Source: Achromobacter spanius
GTDB lineage: Bacteria > Pseudomonadota > Gammaproteobacteria > Burkholderiales > Burkholderiaceae_B
Assembly: GCF_029637605.1 (NCBI RefSeq)
Contig: NZ_CP121261.1
Span: forward strand, 3,720,001-3,784,000
Reading direction: 5' to 3'
DNA length: 64,000 nt
In this document: in pieces, positions 1 to 10,746 of the stretch
Position numbering within the stretch: the stretch's first letter is position 1
Layout: each line of letters opens with the position of its first letter
The notes under the pieces: generated by a model
What the model was told of the DNA's origin: nothing
The model's database searches: none
Seen by the model: the letters and a program-made list of their open reading frames with translations, nothing else
Made by a program: the position numbers and the translations under genes

Positions 1-98
1 TGAACCTCAGGCCAAAAAGCCCTTCCGACAGACGAACCACACACCCAATAGATAACCTATTAAGACCGCCCATACCTGTCACCCAAAAGGAAAATACC

Positions 99-959
99 AT
101 GTCGAAAATCTCATACCGCTTTGCCAACGTAGATGGCTTGAACGTTTTCTATCGTGAAGCTGGCGCTGTCGGCGCGCCCAAGCTCTTGCTGCTGCATGGC
201 TTCCCCAGCTCGAGCCACATGTTCCGCGACCTGATCCCGTTGTTGGCGGACCATTTCCACATTGTTGCGCCCGACCTTCCTGGCTTTGGCCGTACGGATA
301 TGCCCTCGCGCAATGACTTCAACTACACCTTCGACAACATGGCGAATGTCATTGACCGGTTTACGGACGTGGTGGGGTTTGATCGCTATGCAATGTACGT
401 ATTCGACTATGGCGCGCCTACCGGTTTTCGCTTGGCGGTGAAGCGGCCGGAACGCATTAGCGCAATCATTTCCCAGAACGGCAATGCGTATGAAGAAGGG
501 CTGAGCGAAGGCTGGAATCCGATTCAAGCCTACTGGCGCGATCCGTCGGAAGAAAACCGGGCGGCGCTACGCCCCCTGCTGGCGCCCGCAACGACGTTGT
601 GGCAATACACGCACGGCGTGTCCGATGCGACCGCGGTATCCCCGGATGGCTACACGCTGGATGACTTCTATCTGGCTCGCCCGAACGCCGATGAAATCCA
701 GCTCGATATATTCGGCGACTACAAAAGCAACGTTGCGCTGTACCCCACTTTTCAGGCGTATTTCCGGACGCATCAGCCGCCCTTCCTTGCGGTGTGGGGC
801 AAGAACGATCCGTTTTTCTTGCCAGCAGGGGCCACCGCATTCAAACGGGACATTCCCGACGGGGACATTCGTTTCTTCGATACGGGTCATTTCGCGTTGG
901 AAACCCACGCCGAAGAAATCGCAACGGCGATTCAGAGTTTCCTGGCTTCCCGCGCCTGA
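99..959 (+). CDS. alpha/beta hydrolase, haloalkane dehalogenase/epoxide hydrolase-like
   Basis: A 286-residue cytosolic alpha/beta-hydrolase. Visible motifs are the oxyanion HGFP at residues 33-36, a nucleophile elbow VFDYGAP with Asp103 instead of Ser, an acidic residue in WGKNDP near 234, and a catalytic His in TGHFALE near 263. An Asp nucleophile is typical of haloalkane/haloacetate dehalogenases and epoxide hydrolases, so cleavage of a C-halogen or epoxide bond is inferred; the substrate cannot be read. The start is supported by AAAAGGAAAA about 4-12 bases upstream. The gene stands alone, followed by an AraC-type regulator on the same strand that may control it. Confidence 0.85.
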   Translation: MSKISYRFANVDGLNVFYREAGAVGAPKLLLLHGFPSSSHMFRDLIPLLADHFHIVAPDLPGFGRTDMPSRNDFNYTFDNMANVIDRFTDVVGFDRYAMYVFDYGAPTGFRLAVKRPERISAIISQNGNAYEEGLSEGWNPIQAYWRDPSEENRAALRPLLAPATTLWQYTHGVSDATAVSPDGYTLDDFYLARPNADEIQLDIFGDYKSNVALYPTFQAYFRTHQPPFLAVWGKNDPFFLPAGATAFKRDIPDGDIRFFDTGHFALETHAEEIATAIQSFLASRA

Positions 960-1145
960 GCCTTGGACATCAGTGTGCAACGCAACGGCACGCTCATGGA
1001 TTCGTCGGCGATGCTGCGCCATGGCGGGAAGGCCCGCCAGGCCAGCACGCCGACCCGCCTCGGAAACCGGCAATTGGTGCCTTACGCCATCGGCAAGTAG
1101 ACTGCGCCTGTGGCCGACTGCACCGAGTGTCGAACTCCCCATCCT

Positions 1146-2114
1146 ATGCCCCAACCCGACTGGTTAAGTCACCTTCTGAAAATGATCGTCGTTACCGGCC
1201 AGCTGGAATTCCGGTGCGCCTACGGCGCGCCGTGGAGCGTGGTGTACGACCAGTCCGCGCCACGAGAAATTCCCTATCACGTCGTGCTGAAGGGCCGCGC
1301 GATCCTCGAGGATCCAGGGGGCAATACGGTCGCGGAACTGGGCAGCGGCGACATCGTGCTGATGCCTCACGGATCCGCCCACGTGCTGCATGACGGCAGT
1401 GGACGCGTAGCGGCCCCCGCGCACAATCGCGAGGATTCAACGGGTTGGACAATCAGCGAAAACAACGGCACTGGCGAGCAACTGGACATGTTGTGCGGGC
1501 GCTTTTTCATAGCGCCTCCCCATGACAGGCTGATTCGCGATTACCTGCCCACGAAACTGATCGTGCGGACAGCGGATGGCGATAATGCGGCGAAAGCCGA
1601 TCCCCCCTTGAATCACTTGGCGAGTCTGGTCGGCCTGATGCGCATGGAATCCGCCGAGGGCAAGCTGGGCGGGTACGCCATGCTCAACGCCTTGTCGTCG
1701 GCGCTGTTCACGCTTACCTTGCGCGCGGCCAGCGAGTCCGCGCAGGCTCCCGTGGGGCTGTTGGCCCTGGCTGGCCATCCCCGGCTGGCGCCCGCCATCT
1801 CGGCCATGTTCAGCGCGCCCGACAAGCCTTGGACCTTGCCCGATCTGGCCGGGCTTTGCAGCATGTCGCGCGCCACCTTCATGCGTCACTTTCAGGACAA
1901 GCTGGGGCGCTCAGCCATCGACATGCTGACGGACATCCGGATGAGCCTGGCCGCCAACGAGTTGAAGAAGCCGTCGATGACCGCTGAAGCCGTGGCCGAA
2001 TCGGTGGGCTATCAATCGGTGTCGGCGTTTCGGCGCGTGTTCACCGAATGGATGGGGATGACTCCTGGGGAATGGCGCCGCTTGTCACAATCGACCAAGG
2101 AAGAGGCACGCTAG
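1146..2114 (+). CDS. AraC-family transcriptional regulator with cupin sensor domain
   Basis: About 322 residues. The N-terminal half (about 5-170) looks like the AraC-binding cupin domain (beta-rich, LKGRAILED and MPHGSAHVL). The C-terminal 110 residues carry two helix-turn-helix units, with the AraC signature around ESVGYQSVSAFRRVF and WMGMTPGEWR near the end. I chose ATG 1146 because the protein then begins like relatives (PDWLSHLLKMI); a GTG at 1110 is also open and neither has a strong ribosome site. Regulators of this type often control neighbouring carboxymuconolactone-decarboxylase/hydrolase genes, and such genes lie directly downstream. Confidence 0.88.
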   Translation: MPQPDWLSHLLKMIVVTGQLEFRCAYGAPWSVVYDQSAPREIPYHVVLKGRAILEDPGGNTVAELGSGDIVLMPHGSAHVLHDGSGRVAAPAHNREDSTGWTISENNGTGEQLDMLCGRFFIAPPHDRLIRDYLPTKLIVRTADGDNAAKADPPLNHLASLVGLMRMESAEGKLGGYAMLNALSSALFTLTLRAASESAQAPVGLLALAGHPRLAPAISAMFSAPDKPWTLPDLAGLCSMSRATFMRHFQDKLGRSAIDMLTDIRMSLAANELKKPSMTAEAVAESVGYQSVSAFRRVFTEWMGMTPGEWRRLSQSTKEEAR

Positions 2115-2160
2115 CGCGGGCTGCCGCATCCGGTCACGCTGAACGAGAGCCCATGGTTTG

Positions 2161-2174
2161 ATCCTAATTAGGAT
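2161..2174. promoter_or_regulatory. 14-bp perfect palindrome upstream of the AhpD-like gene
   Basis: ATCCTAATTAGGAT is an exact 14-bp palindrome in a short AT-rich stretch between the AraC-type regulator and the carboxymuconolactone-decarboxylase-like gene, 84 bp before that gene's start. It could be an operator or part of the promoter; the binding protein is unknown. Confidence 0.4.
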
Positions 2175-2257
2175 TATTTTGATATTTAACAGACTCGAAT
2201 GGATCGTTTTGCGGACGTAAAGTGGAGGCTCTTAACCACCACATTGAAGGAAACACC

Positions 2258-2797
2258 ATGAGCCGCATCGCTATCCCCGCCATCGCAACCGCCACTGGCG
2301 CCACCGCCGACGTGTACGCCCAAGTCAAGAAAATTGCCGGTGGCTCCGTGCCCAATCTGTACGCCGCCCTGGGCCACCTGGCCCCGGCGACCCTGGGCGC
2401 AGTGCTCAACGCTGAAGGCGTGCTGGCGTCGAGCAGCCTGAGCAAGCAAGACCTCGAAACCATCAAACTGCTGGTCAGCGAACAGACCGGTTGCGATTAC
2501 TGCGTGGCCGCTCACCACATGCTGGGCAAGATGGTTGGTCTGTCGGCCGATGCCTTGCGCGCCATTCGTGCGGGGCAGCCTACCGGTGACGCCAAGCGCG
2601 ATGCCTTGATCCGTTTCGTGTTGAACGTACAGAACACCAGCGGCACCATCAACGAAAATGAATTCGCTGCGATTCGTGCCGCCGGCTACACCGACACGCA
2701 ACTGGCCGAGATTTCGCTGGCGATCGCACTCACGATCTTCACCAATACCTTTAACCGTATCAACGACACCGACGTCGATTTTCCGGCCGCCCCGTAA
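2258..2797 (+). CDS. carboxymuconolactone decarboxylase / AhpD-like family protein
   Basis: A 179-residue all-helical protein of the CMD/AhpD family. The thiol motif C79-D-Y-C82 with His86 (TGCDYCVAAHH) marks the alkylhydroperoxidase D-like branch, which carries a redox-active CxxC, rather than the true gamma-carboxymuconolactone decarboxylases. A peroxidase or thiol-oxidoreductase role in the cytosol is likely, substrate unknown. ATG 2258 is preceded by GAAGGAAA at good spacing, so the 12 codons upstream in frame are not needed. The gene sits 90 bp before a serine hydrolase, probably in the same transcript, with an AraC regulator upstream. Confidence 0.88.
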   Translation: MSRIAIPAIATATGATADVYAQVKKIAGGSVPNLYAALGHLAPATLGAVLNAEGVLASSSLSKQDLETIKLLVSEQTGCDYCVAAHHMLGKMVGLSADALRAIRAGQPTGDAKRDALIRFVLNVQNTSGTINENEFAAIRAAGYTDTQLAEISLAIALTIFTNTFNRINDTDVDFPAAP

Positions 2798-2886
2798 ACC
2801 GTCGTGCCGGGCGAGTGGTGATGCGCAACATCCCCTCGCCTGGCACTGACATGTCGCAACGCACGCCAACAACAGGGACATCATTC

Positions 2887-3657
2887 ATGACCGCACAAGC
2901 TTTTGAATTTGACGGACCTCGCGGCTATCGGCTCGCGGGCCGGCTGGAACTGCCAGATGCCGAACCGCTAGGTTGGGCCATACTTGCCCACTGCTTTACG
3001 TGCGGCAAGGACAGCCTGGCGGCCAGCCGTCTGGCGCGAGCCCTGGCGGCGCGTGGCATCGGTGTACTGCGCTTCGATTTTGCCGGGCTGGGCAATAGCG
3101 GCGGAACTTTCGCGGACGCGACGTTCGCGGCGGACGTGGACGATCTGGTCGCGGCTGGCAACGCGTTGGCCCAAGACGGCAAGCTACCGGTCATTCTGAT
3201 CGGCCATAGCTTGGGCGGAGCGGCTGCCTTGATGGCGGCCGGCAAGATGCCGGGCATACGCGCAGTCGCGACGCTGGGCGCGCCTTTCGACGTCAGCCAT
3301 GTCCTGCATCAGTTTGATCCCGGGAGTCTCCAGGCCATCGAAGCGCAAGGGCAAGCCGAGGTCCTGCTTGGCGGCCGGCCATTCATCGTGCGCAAGAGTT
3401 TTGTCGACGACCTGGGGCAACACGATCTGGCGTCGCGGATCGCACAATTGCGAATTCCGCTGTTGATTCTGCATTCGCCGCTGGACGCAACGGTGGGCAT
3501 CGAAAATGCCGGGCGCATATTCGCGGCCGCCAAGCATCCCAAGAGTTTCATTTCGCTGGACGATGCCGATCATTTGCTCACGCGCAGGGCGGACGCAGAC
3601 TACGCCGCGGCGATGATCTCAACTTGGGCGAGTCGGTTTTTGCCTGAGCAAGGGTAA
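2887..3657 (+). CDS. alpha/beta hydrolase (serine hydrolase, S9/S33-like)
   Basis: About 256 residues. It shows the nucleophile elbow GHSLGGAAAL (Ser about 107), an oxyanion strand AHCFTCGKDS, an acid residue in LHSPLDATVG and a terminal DDADHLL His. Proteins of this shape are annotated as alpha/beta hydrolase or OsmC-associated hydrolase and act on small esters or peptides. ATG 2887 was chosen because the sequence from FEFDGPRGYRL onward matches the family's usual beginning; an in-frame extension to 2815 overlaps nothing useful. It probably shares a transcript with the AhpD-like gene 90 bp upstream. Confidence 0.82.
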   Translation: MTAQAFEFDGPRGYRLAGRLELPDAEPLGWAILAHCFTCGKDSLAASRLARALAARGIGVLRFDFAGLGNSGGTFADATFAADVDDLVAAGNALAQDGKLPVILIGHSLGGAAALMAAGKMPGIRAVATLGAPFDVSHVLHQFDPGSLQAIEAQGQAEVLLGGRPFIVRKSFVDDLGQHDLASRIAQLRIPLLILHSPLDATVGIENAGRIFAAAKHPKSFISLDDADHLLTRRADADYAAAMISTWASRFLPEQG

Positions 3658-3764
3658 CGCGGAGGCCTCTACGCCCCACAAACGGTCGCGCTGCTGGCAA
3701 ACTAGCCAACCGGCATCCCGTTGATAAAAATCATCATGACCCCTGCATTGCTTCGGATAGGCTT

Positions 3765-4232
3765 ATGCGCAATATGAAAGGCAAGTCCTCGTCCAACACG
3801 GAAGGCTATTTGTTTTCTGATCAGATAGGTCACCTGCTGCGGCGCGTCTATCAACGGCATACCGCGCTGTTTCAGCATTACATCCCTGACTCCCAGCTCA
3901 CCGCCGCGCAGTTTGTCGTGCTGTGTTCGGTGCGGGACCACGGGGCAAGTTCGCTGGCTGACTTGGTCAAGGCAACTGTTATCGACCAGGCCACCGTGCG
4001 CGGCGTGGTGGACCGCTTGAAGCAGCGCGAGTTGGTGCAGGTAGACCACGACCCCGTCGATCGGCGCAAGGTAGTCGTGAGCCTGACGCCCGTTGGGCAG
4101 GCGCTGGTGCAAGAGATGGAACCGTTTGCCAAGCAGATCACCGAAAGCACCTACGGCAATCTGAACCCCGCCGAGCGTCTGGCGCTGGATTTTCTGCTGA
4201 CCAAAATGCTGAACGGCGACGAACAGGTCTGA
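3765..4232 (+). CDS. nicR: MarR-family repressor of nicotinate degradation (NicR/BpsR-like)
   Basis: A 155-residue winged-helix MarR protein (HYIPDSQLTAAQFVVL core, then DQATVRGVVDRL recognition helix and wing DPVDRRKVVVSL). In Pseudomonas, NicR represses the nic genes and is relieved by 6-hydroxynicotinate; in Bordetella the orthologue BpsR also controls the Bps polysaccharide. Position at the edge of a full nic cluster and the sequence style support this assignment, though I cannot align it here. The gene is convergent with the MFS gene. Its 3' end forms half of a hairpin terminator. ATG 3774 is an alternative start. Confidence 0.85.
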   Translation: MRNMKGKSSSNTEGYLFSDQIGHLLRRVYQRHTALFQHYIPDSQLTAAQFVVLCSVRDHGASSLADLVKATVIDQATVRGVVDRLKQRELVQVDHDPVDRRKVVVSLTPVGQALVQEMEPFAKQITESTYGNLNPAERLALDFLLTKMLNGDEQV

Positions 4233-4250
4233 GCTGTTCGTCGCCGTTCT
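4212..4250 (+). terminator. hairpin terminator overlapping the nicR stop codon
   Basis: A perfect 15-bp stem: AACGGCGACGAACAG (4212-4226) pairs with CTGTTCGTCGCCGTT (4234-4248) around a 7-base loop. The left arm encodes the last residues of NicR and the loop contains its TGA stop. Only a short T-containing tail follows (TTCTTGG), so it may serve both nicR and the convergent MFS gene. Confidence 0.65.
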
Positions 4251-4302
4251 TGGCAACTGCGCCGCCGGCATTCATCCAGCGCCGCCGCGATTCACACCGC
4301 CA

Positions 4303-5619
4303 TCAATCCAGCGCGCGATTACGCGATTCCACGTCCACCGACCCGATCGCGACGGCGCCTGCCAACAGCATGCTGGACAGCACCACCAGCGACAGCGTGA
4401 AGTGGCTGGTCATGATGGGTGCAATGATGGCCGGTGCGAACAGCCCACCAAAACGCGCCACGGCGCCCGCCATGCCCATGCCGCTGGCGCGCAGGTCTGT
4501 CGGGTAGACCTCGGGCGTGAAGGCGTACAGCGCGCCCCACGTGCCCAGCAGCGAGAAGCTCATCAGCAAGGTGGAACCGATCACCACGGCGGGTGCGGTG
4601 CCCAGGCTGTAGAGCATGCAGCCGACGGCGCTCAAGATCAGGAAGCCGATCAGCGTGGGCTTGCGGCCCCAGCGCTCCACGCCATAGGCCGACAGCGCAA
4701 AGCCTGGCAACTGCACCAGCGCCAACAGCACCAGGAACTCCTGGCCGCGCATGAAGGCGAAGCCGGCGGTGCTGAGTTTGATGGGCAGGTAGACGAACAC
4801 ACCGTAGTACGCGATGGAGATCAGCGCCCACGCCAGCAATAGCCCGATGCTGCGGCGGCGGTAGCTGGACGAGAACAGGGCGAATATGGATTTATGGACG
4901 GGCGTTTCCGGTTGCAGCTCGGGCACGTCGACGTCGCGGCGGTTCACGCGCGCCACCCGTTCAAGCACCTTGCGCGCCTGGTCTGACTTGCCGTTGCGGT
5001 TCAGGTACATCGGCGATTCAGGGATATAGAAGCGCAGCACCACGCCGATCAAGGCGGGCAGGCCGGTCACGAAGAAGATCACGCGCCAGGCATCGTCGCC
5101 CCAGGACACGGCCGCCAAGGCCAGCAGCGCCAGGAAAATGGTGCCCACGGCCCAGAACGATTCCAGCAGCACCAGCCAGCGGCCACGGCGCGCGCTGGGC
5201 AGGAACTCGGCCATCATCGTGTAGTCCACCGGCAGCGTGCCGCCCACGCCGATGCCCGTCAAAAAGCGCAGGAACAGCAGCCACGTGAACTCAGGCGCGA
5301 AGGCTGACGCCACGCCCGCGCAGGCGTCGATGACCACCGCAATCATCAACACCGGGCGGCGCCCGATGCGGTCGGCCATACGGCCGAACATGAAGGCACC
5401 GATCAGCATGCCGACGAAGAAGAGCGTGCCCGTTTGCAGTGCTTGCGGCACGGTGATGCCGAAGGTCTTTGCAATGGACGGCGCGGAAAAGCCGATGGAC
5501 AGCACCTGCATGGCGTCGGCCATCCAGACCAGGCCAAATATCACGAATAGCCGGTATTGAAACTTGCCGACGCCCGCCACCTGAATGGCTTTGTCCACGG
5601 AAACCAATGAAGCTGACAT
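4303..5619 (-). CDS. nicT: MFS transporter, aromatic-acid:H+ symporter type (probable nicotinate uptake)
   Basis: A 438-residue, 12-TM major facilitator with the loop 2-3 signature GRMADRIGRRPVL and the central GVGGTLPVDYTMMAEF motif typical of the aromatic acid:H+ symporter/sugar-porter group (PcaK, BenK). The gene is last in the leftward nic operon, 59 bp after the heme subunit, so uptake of nicotinate or 6-hydroxynicotinate through the inner membrane is inferred from context; NicT of Pseudomonas is also an MFS carrier. The symbol is positional rather than proven. The N-terminus SLVSVDKAIQ lies before TM1 as expected. Confidence 0.72.
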   Translation of the reverse strand: MSASLVSVDKAIQVAGVGKFQYRLFVIFGLVWMADAMQVLSIGFSAPSIAKTFGITVPQALQTGTLFFVGMLIGAFMFGRMADRIGRRPVLMIAVVIDACAGVASAFAPEFTWLLFLRFLTGIGVGGTLPVDYTMMAEFLPSARRGRWLVLLESFWAVGTIFLALLALAAVSWGDDAWRVIFFVTGLPALIGVVLRFYIPESPMYLNRNGKSDQARKVLERVARVNRRDVDVPELQPETPVHKSIFALFSSSYRRRSIGLLLAWALISIAYYGVFVYLPIKLSTAGFAFMRGQEFLVLLALVQLPGFALSAYGVERWGRKPTLIGFLILSAVGCMLYSLGTAPAVVIGSTLLMSFSLLGTWGALYAFTPEVYPTDLRASGMGMAGAVARFGGLFAPAIIAPIMTSHFTLSLVVLSSMLLAGAVAIGSVDVESRNRALD

Positions 5620-5678
5620 AGATGAAACCCCTTGATGTGATCATCACTAAAGCCGCACGCGTTATGGCCGCGTTTTCC

Positions 5679-8600
5679 TTAATTCAGCTCCGCATGGTTG
5701 CGTAGCCGCTTAATCGTCGTGGTGGGATCGGGCCAGGCGTCTTCGTCCGGCGCAAAACGTTCCCGCAAATAGCCCAGCAGATCGGCGACCTGCCTGTCGT
5801 CCAGGCTGTCTTTGAAGCCCGGCATGTAGCCCAGCGCATCATCGGCGGGCTCCTGGATGCCGTGCAGGATCACCTGGATCAGGTTGTCCGGCGAGGCGGC
5901 ATGCAGGTTGGTGTTGGCGCTTAACAAGGGCTTGGCGCCAAACAGCGTGGGTCCGCTGCCCGCTTCGTGGCAAACCGCGCAGGCGTTCTGATAGATGCGT
6001 TCGCCGTTGGCGCGTCGGCCTTGGAGGGAATGGATCGTTGGAGCGGCGGGCGCGGGCGATGCTGCCCGGGATGGAGAAGCCGGCGCCACAGGCGCGGCAG
6101 CGGGTTCGCCCTTCGGCTTCGGCAAATCCAGCAAGTACGTCGTGATGGCCTTCACATCGCTATCCGGCAATTCAGCCAGGCCATGGATCACCGGCGCCAT
6201 CGGCCCGGCCGCCACGCCGTGGCTCGGTGAATAGCCGGTACGCAGATACTGGAATAGCTCATCGCCCGTCCAGGCACGCGCGCCACTGGCCAGTTGATTC
6301 AGGGCAGGGGCAGTCCAGCCTTCGGCTTCGCCACCGGCCAGGTAATGCACCCCCTTCTTCTCCGCGCCCAGGCGGTTGCGCGGCGAATGGCAGGCGGCGC
6401 AGTGGCCAACGCCTTCCACCAGATATGCGCCGCGCAACCACTGCGCGCTGCGTGACGGGTCCGGTGTGAAGGGGGTGGCGTCGTGAAACAGCGCATTCCA
6501 ACCTGCCAGCAGTGGACGCATGTTGAAGGGGAAGGCCAACTGCGTTTTCGGCGGCTCGGACTTCACGGCGGGCTGCGACATCAGGTAGCCGTACAGCGCC
6601 TGCATGTCCGCGTCGCTCAGCTTGGCATAGGCCGTGTACGGAAACGCGGGATAGAGCTGGCGGCCATCCTGGTGCACGCCCTGGCGCATGGCGCGTTCGA
6701 ATGCGGGGTAGGACCAGCGGCCGATGCCGGTGTCGTTGTCGGGCGTGATGTTGGTGGAATAGATCGTGCCGAACGGCGTGTCCAGCGCCAGCCCGCCCGC
6801 GTTGGCCTTGCCCCCTGGCGCGGTGTGGCAGGCGATGCAGTCCCCAGCGGCGGCGACGAGGCGGCCGCGTTCGATGGCGCGCATGGAATACAGGGAAACG
6901 TCGGGGCCTGCCGTGAGTGGCAACGCGGGCTTCAGCGGCCAGAGCGCGGCGGCGACGCCAGCAAGCCCTGCCATCCCGGCTGCCAGCCACATCCAGCCAC
7001 GCGCCAACACACCACGACCGCGCGCTGGGCGTTGATCCGCCAATGCCAAGCGCAAGGATTCTGTGTCGAACGGCGCTTGCCGCAGGCGCACGCCGGTTGC
7101 GTTGTGGATGGCGTTGGCAATGGCGGCAGCAGCGGGCAAGGTGACTACGCCGTCCACGGCCAACTGCCCTTGCTTCACCACGCCATCCAGCGCGTTGGCC
7201 GTGGCGTCGCGCTGAACTATGCCGTCACCGCCTGCGTCGCGGCGCAACGCGATCGCAGTCTCGGCGTCGTCCTGTTGCGATGGACTCATCCAATCGTCAA
7301 AGGCCGGCGGCCGCGCCAGCAGGCGGCGGGCGTTGGCAAGCAGCCACGGGGTTTGTTGTTCGATCTCGGCCTGCATGGACGCAGCTTGCGCCGGTTGCAG
7401 GTGCTGGCTGTCGTGCCCCGCCACCACGCGCGTGACGTCGACATGGCCGGTCTGAGGCTGCACCGATACCTCGGTCACCCAGGCGCTCCACACCATGCGG
7501 GCGGCGCCATCGTCATCCACGCATTGCACCTGTGCGGTGGCAAAGCCCGTGCCATGCAGCAGGCCCGGGCGCGGCGCAGGGGCGTCGTCGGCGCGTGACG
7601 TTGCGCGGTCAATGACTTGTCGCGCGAGGTCTCGGCCCTTGCCTTCCGGCAAGTGTTCCAAGCGCCACGCGATGGGGTCTTTACCTTGAGCCAGCGCCGC
7701 TTCATGCCACTGGCTTTCTTGCGCGAAGACTTGCGCGGCGTTCAGTTCATCGACGCTTGCGCGCAACGGCGGCAGCGCGCGTCGGGACGACGTTACCGAT
7801 GCGCCGCATACCGTCGCATACGCCGACGCGCTTGCCTGCCCGGGTTGGCTCAACAGCCGCGCCAGACTGGGGCGCACTGCCCAGGATGCCTCGGACAGCA
7901 GCGCCGCAACGCAACCATCGGCAACCGATTCAGGTTGCGGCGTCAAGGTAGAGGCGCTGGAGGGAGCAGCGTTCGAGGCAGCGGCGTTCGAAGCAACGGC
8001 GTTAGAGGCAACGGACTTGGACTCAGCACCAACGACCGGAACACGCAACACCAACTCATCGGCAACACCAGACTGGCAAGCCACGCACACCGGCCGGCCC
8101 ACGGCCTGCGACAGCAGCGCGGCGTCGGCGGCGGCGTCCATCAAGTCCAGCGGATGCACCGCGTCCTGGCCTTCGGAGACCACGCCATCCACCGTGACAT
8201 TGATCGTGTCTTCCGCTTGTTGCAGCAGCGCCGCCAGTTCGCGGTGGATCTGGGCTTGCGTGGCGGGCGTGCATCCCGGCAGCCACACGCTGGCGTGTCC
8301 GTTCAGCACCCATGCCGTCGCCCGTGTGCCGGCAGGCGGCTCGGATGACGGCAGGCGCATGCCATAACGAATCTGGTCCGGGTCAGCCGCCTCCGCGCGC
8401 GGGGTTTGGGCGACGTCCGACGCCTGCCACACGGGCGCCAAGGCCATGGCCGCCTGTCGCGCGTGAACCGGCGACACCGCCACCACACCGGCAAAGTGCA
8501 TGCACTGCACCGCCATCACCACGCCGGCAAGCTCGCGGGCCTGATCCAACTCCACGTGCTGCAAGACACTGCCGCGATACCGCGCGCCATCCCACAGCAC

Positions 8601-8699
8601 ACCCGACGGGCGCAACGCCACGCCGTGCAGCAAGTCGGCGGGCAAGGCAGTGGGCAAACCCGCGTTATGGTGCGGCGACGCCAAGGTGTCCGAACTCAT
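5679..8699 (-). CDS. nicotinate dehydrogenase heme subunit: degenerate Mo-hydroxylase domain fused to triheme cytochrome c
   Basis: A 1006-residue protein. Residues 1-560 resemble an aldehyde oxidase/xanthine dehydrogenase Mo subunit but are shortened and degenerate: where the partner has GE followed by SASVPGPAAIANAL, this protein has D516-G517 before VVTLPAAAAIANAI, so the catalytic Glu is absent. A membrane segment follows (about 567-588), then three c-type heme sites: CIACH 621-625, CAACH 767-771 and CAVCH 907-911, as in the C-terminal part of Pseudomonas NicB. It should pass electrons from NicA to the respiratory chain at the periplasmic face. The start overlaps the nicA stop (ATGA). A SNA-type tandem repeat lies at 228-248. 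Confidence 0.82.
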   Translation of the reverse strand: MSSDTLASPHHNAGLPTALPADLLHGVALRPSGVLWDGARYRGSVLQHVELDQARELAGVVMAVQCMHFAGVVAVSPVHARQAAMALAPVWQASDVAQTPRAEAADPDQIRYGMRLPSSEPPAGTRATAWVLNGHASVWLPGCTPATQAQIHRELAALLQQAEDTINVTVDGVVSEGQDAVHPLDLMDAAADAALLSQAVGRPVCVACQSGVADELVLRVPVVGAESKSVASNAVASNAAASNAAPSSASTLTPQPESVADGCVAALLSEASWAVRPSLARLLSQPGQASASAYATVCGASVTSSRRALPPLRASVDELNAAQVFAQESQWHEAALAQGKDPIAWRLEHLPEGKGRDLARQVIDRATSRADDAPAPRPGLLHGTGFATAQVQCVDDDGAARMVWSAWVTEVSVQPQTGHVDVTRVVAGHDSQHLQPAQAASMQAEIEQQTPWLLANARRLLARPPAFDDWMSPSQQDDAETAIALRRDAGGDGIVQRDATANALDGVVKQGQLAVDGVVTLPAAAAIANAIHNATGVRLRQAPFDTESLRLALADQRPARGRGVLARGWMWLAAGMAGLAGVAAALWPLKPALPLTAGPDVSLYSMRAIERGRLVAAAGDCIACHTAPGGKANAGGLALDTPFGTIYSTNITPDNDTGIGRWSYPAFERAMRQGVHQDGRQLYPAFPYTAYAKLSDADMQALYGYLMSQPAVKSEPPKTQLAFPFNMRPLLAGWNALFHDATPFTPDPSRSAQWLRGAYLVEGVGHCAACHSPRNRLGAEKKGVHYLAGGEAEGWTAPALNQLASGARAWTGDELFQYLRTGYSPSHGVAAGPMAPVIHGLAELPDSDVKAITTYLLDLPKPKGEPAAAPVAPASPSRAASPAPAAPTIHSLQGRRANGERIYQNACAVCHEAGSGPTLFGAKPLLSANTNLHAASPDNLIQVILHGIQEPADDALGYMPGFKDSLDDRQVADLLGYLRERFAPDEDAWPDPTTTIKRLRNHAELN
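7960..8022 (-). repeat. short in-frame tandem repeat (ASNA units) in the heme subunit gene
   Basis: Degenerate 15-18-bp units around GGCGTTCGAGGCAGC encode three or four ASNA/ASNAA steps (protein residues about 228-248). They lie in a linker of the degenerate Mo-like domain, consistent with slippage-generated expansion. Confidence 0.6.
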
Positions 8700-9286
8700 C
8701 GCGTGGATCCGCCGTCGGCAATGCCCACAACGCCTGGAACACCCACAGCACCGCCCCCACCCGCCGCTTGCGAGCCAGGCGCATCAGCCCCCTCTGCCCG
8801 CAAGCGAACCGCCCGCAACGCCGCCTGCATGATCTCCACGTGCGTGCCGCAGCGGCACAGATTGTGGTGCAGTTCACTGCGCAGCGCGTCTTCCGTGGGG
8901 TTGGGGTTACGGCGTAGCAGCGCCTCCACCGTCATGATCATGCCGTTCAGGCAATAGCCGCATTGCGCGGCCTGGCAGTCGATGAAAGCCTGCTGCGTCG
9001 TGCCCGGCTGCTCGCGCGTGCCCAAGCCTTCCAGCGTGACCACGGCACGTCCTTTCGCTGCCCGCACCGGGATCACGCAAGACCGCGCGGCCACGCCGTC
9101 GATCAGCACCGTGCATGCACCACATTCGCCCAAGCCACAACCGTACTTCGGGCCGTTCAGCGCCAGGTCATTGCGCAACACGTGCAGCAGCGCCGTGTCG
9201 GGCGCCGCGGGCACGTCGCACTCGCGTCCGTTCACGCTCAGGCGGATCGGAGGCGGGGTGCTGCTTGAATTGACGGTGGATCCCAT
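8696..9286 (-). CDS. nicA: nicotinate dehydrogenase small subunit, [2Fe-2S]
   Basis: A Mo-hydroxylase iron-sulfur subunit that carries electrons from the Mo site to the heme subunit during 6-hydroxylation of nicotinate. Numbered from ATG 9286, the plant-type cluster uses C50, C55, C58 and C70 (CGLGECGAC...SC) and the second cluster C109, C112, C144 and C146 (QCGYC...LCRC). The family core ends near residue 160; a Gly/Ala-rich tail of about 35 residues is extra. A GTG at 9337 is also open but would add an untypical N-terminus. Downstream it overlaps the heme subunit start by 4 bases, so the two are coupled. Confidence 0.9.
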   Translation of the reverse strand: MGSTVNSSSTPPPIRLSVNGRECDVPAAPDTALLHVLRNDLALNGPKYGCGLGECGACTVLIDGVAARSCVIPVRAAKGRAVVTLEGLGTREQPGTTQQAFIDCQAAQCGYCLNGMIMTVEALLRRNPNPTEDALRSELHHNLCRCGTHVEIMQAALRAVRLRAEGADAPGSQAAGGGGAVGVPGVVGIADGGSTR

Positions 9287-9380
9287 GGCGTGTGGCGCGT
9301 GTGCGGGTTTTGAGAAGTACGAAGGTTGCCGCGACACGGGCCTAGGGGCAAGCCCCCACGCCCGCGCGGCGGACAGGTCG

Positions 9381-10610
<1,230 letters not shown>

Positions 10611-10746
10611 TTATGAATACAGAAATTTTCGATCCAAGCGTAAACCCCAAGACGCATCACCAAAACAGTGCATATTTTTCACATCATTAGGTGAAAACCA
10701 CTACGGAAACCGGGCTGGTCATCTGCGTCGCTCTTTGCAAGAATAG

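Noticed and set aside
5630..5650. TGATGTGATCATCACT as an operator before the MFS gene
   Set aside because: It is only partly palindromic and lies inside an operon gap of 59 bp, so chance or a ribosome-site region is as likely.
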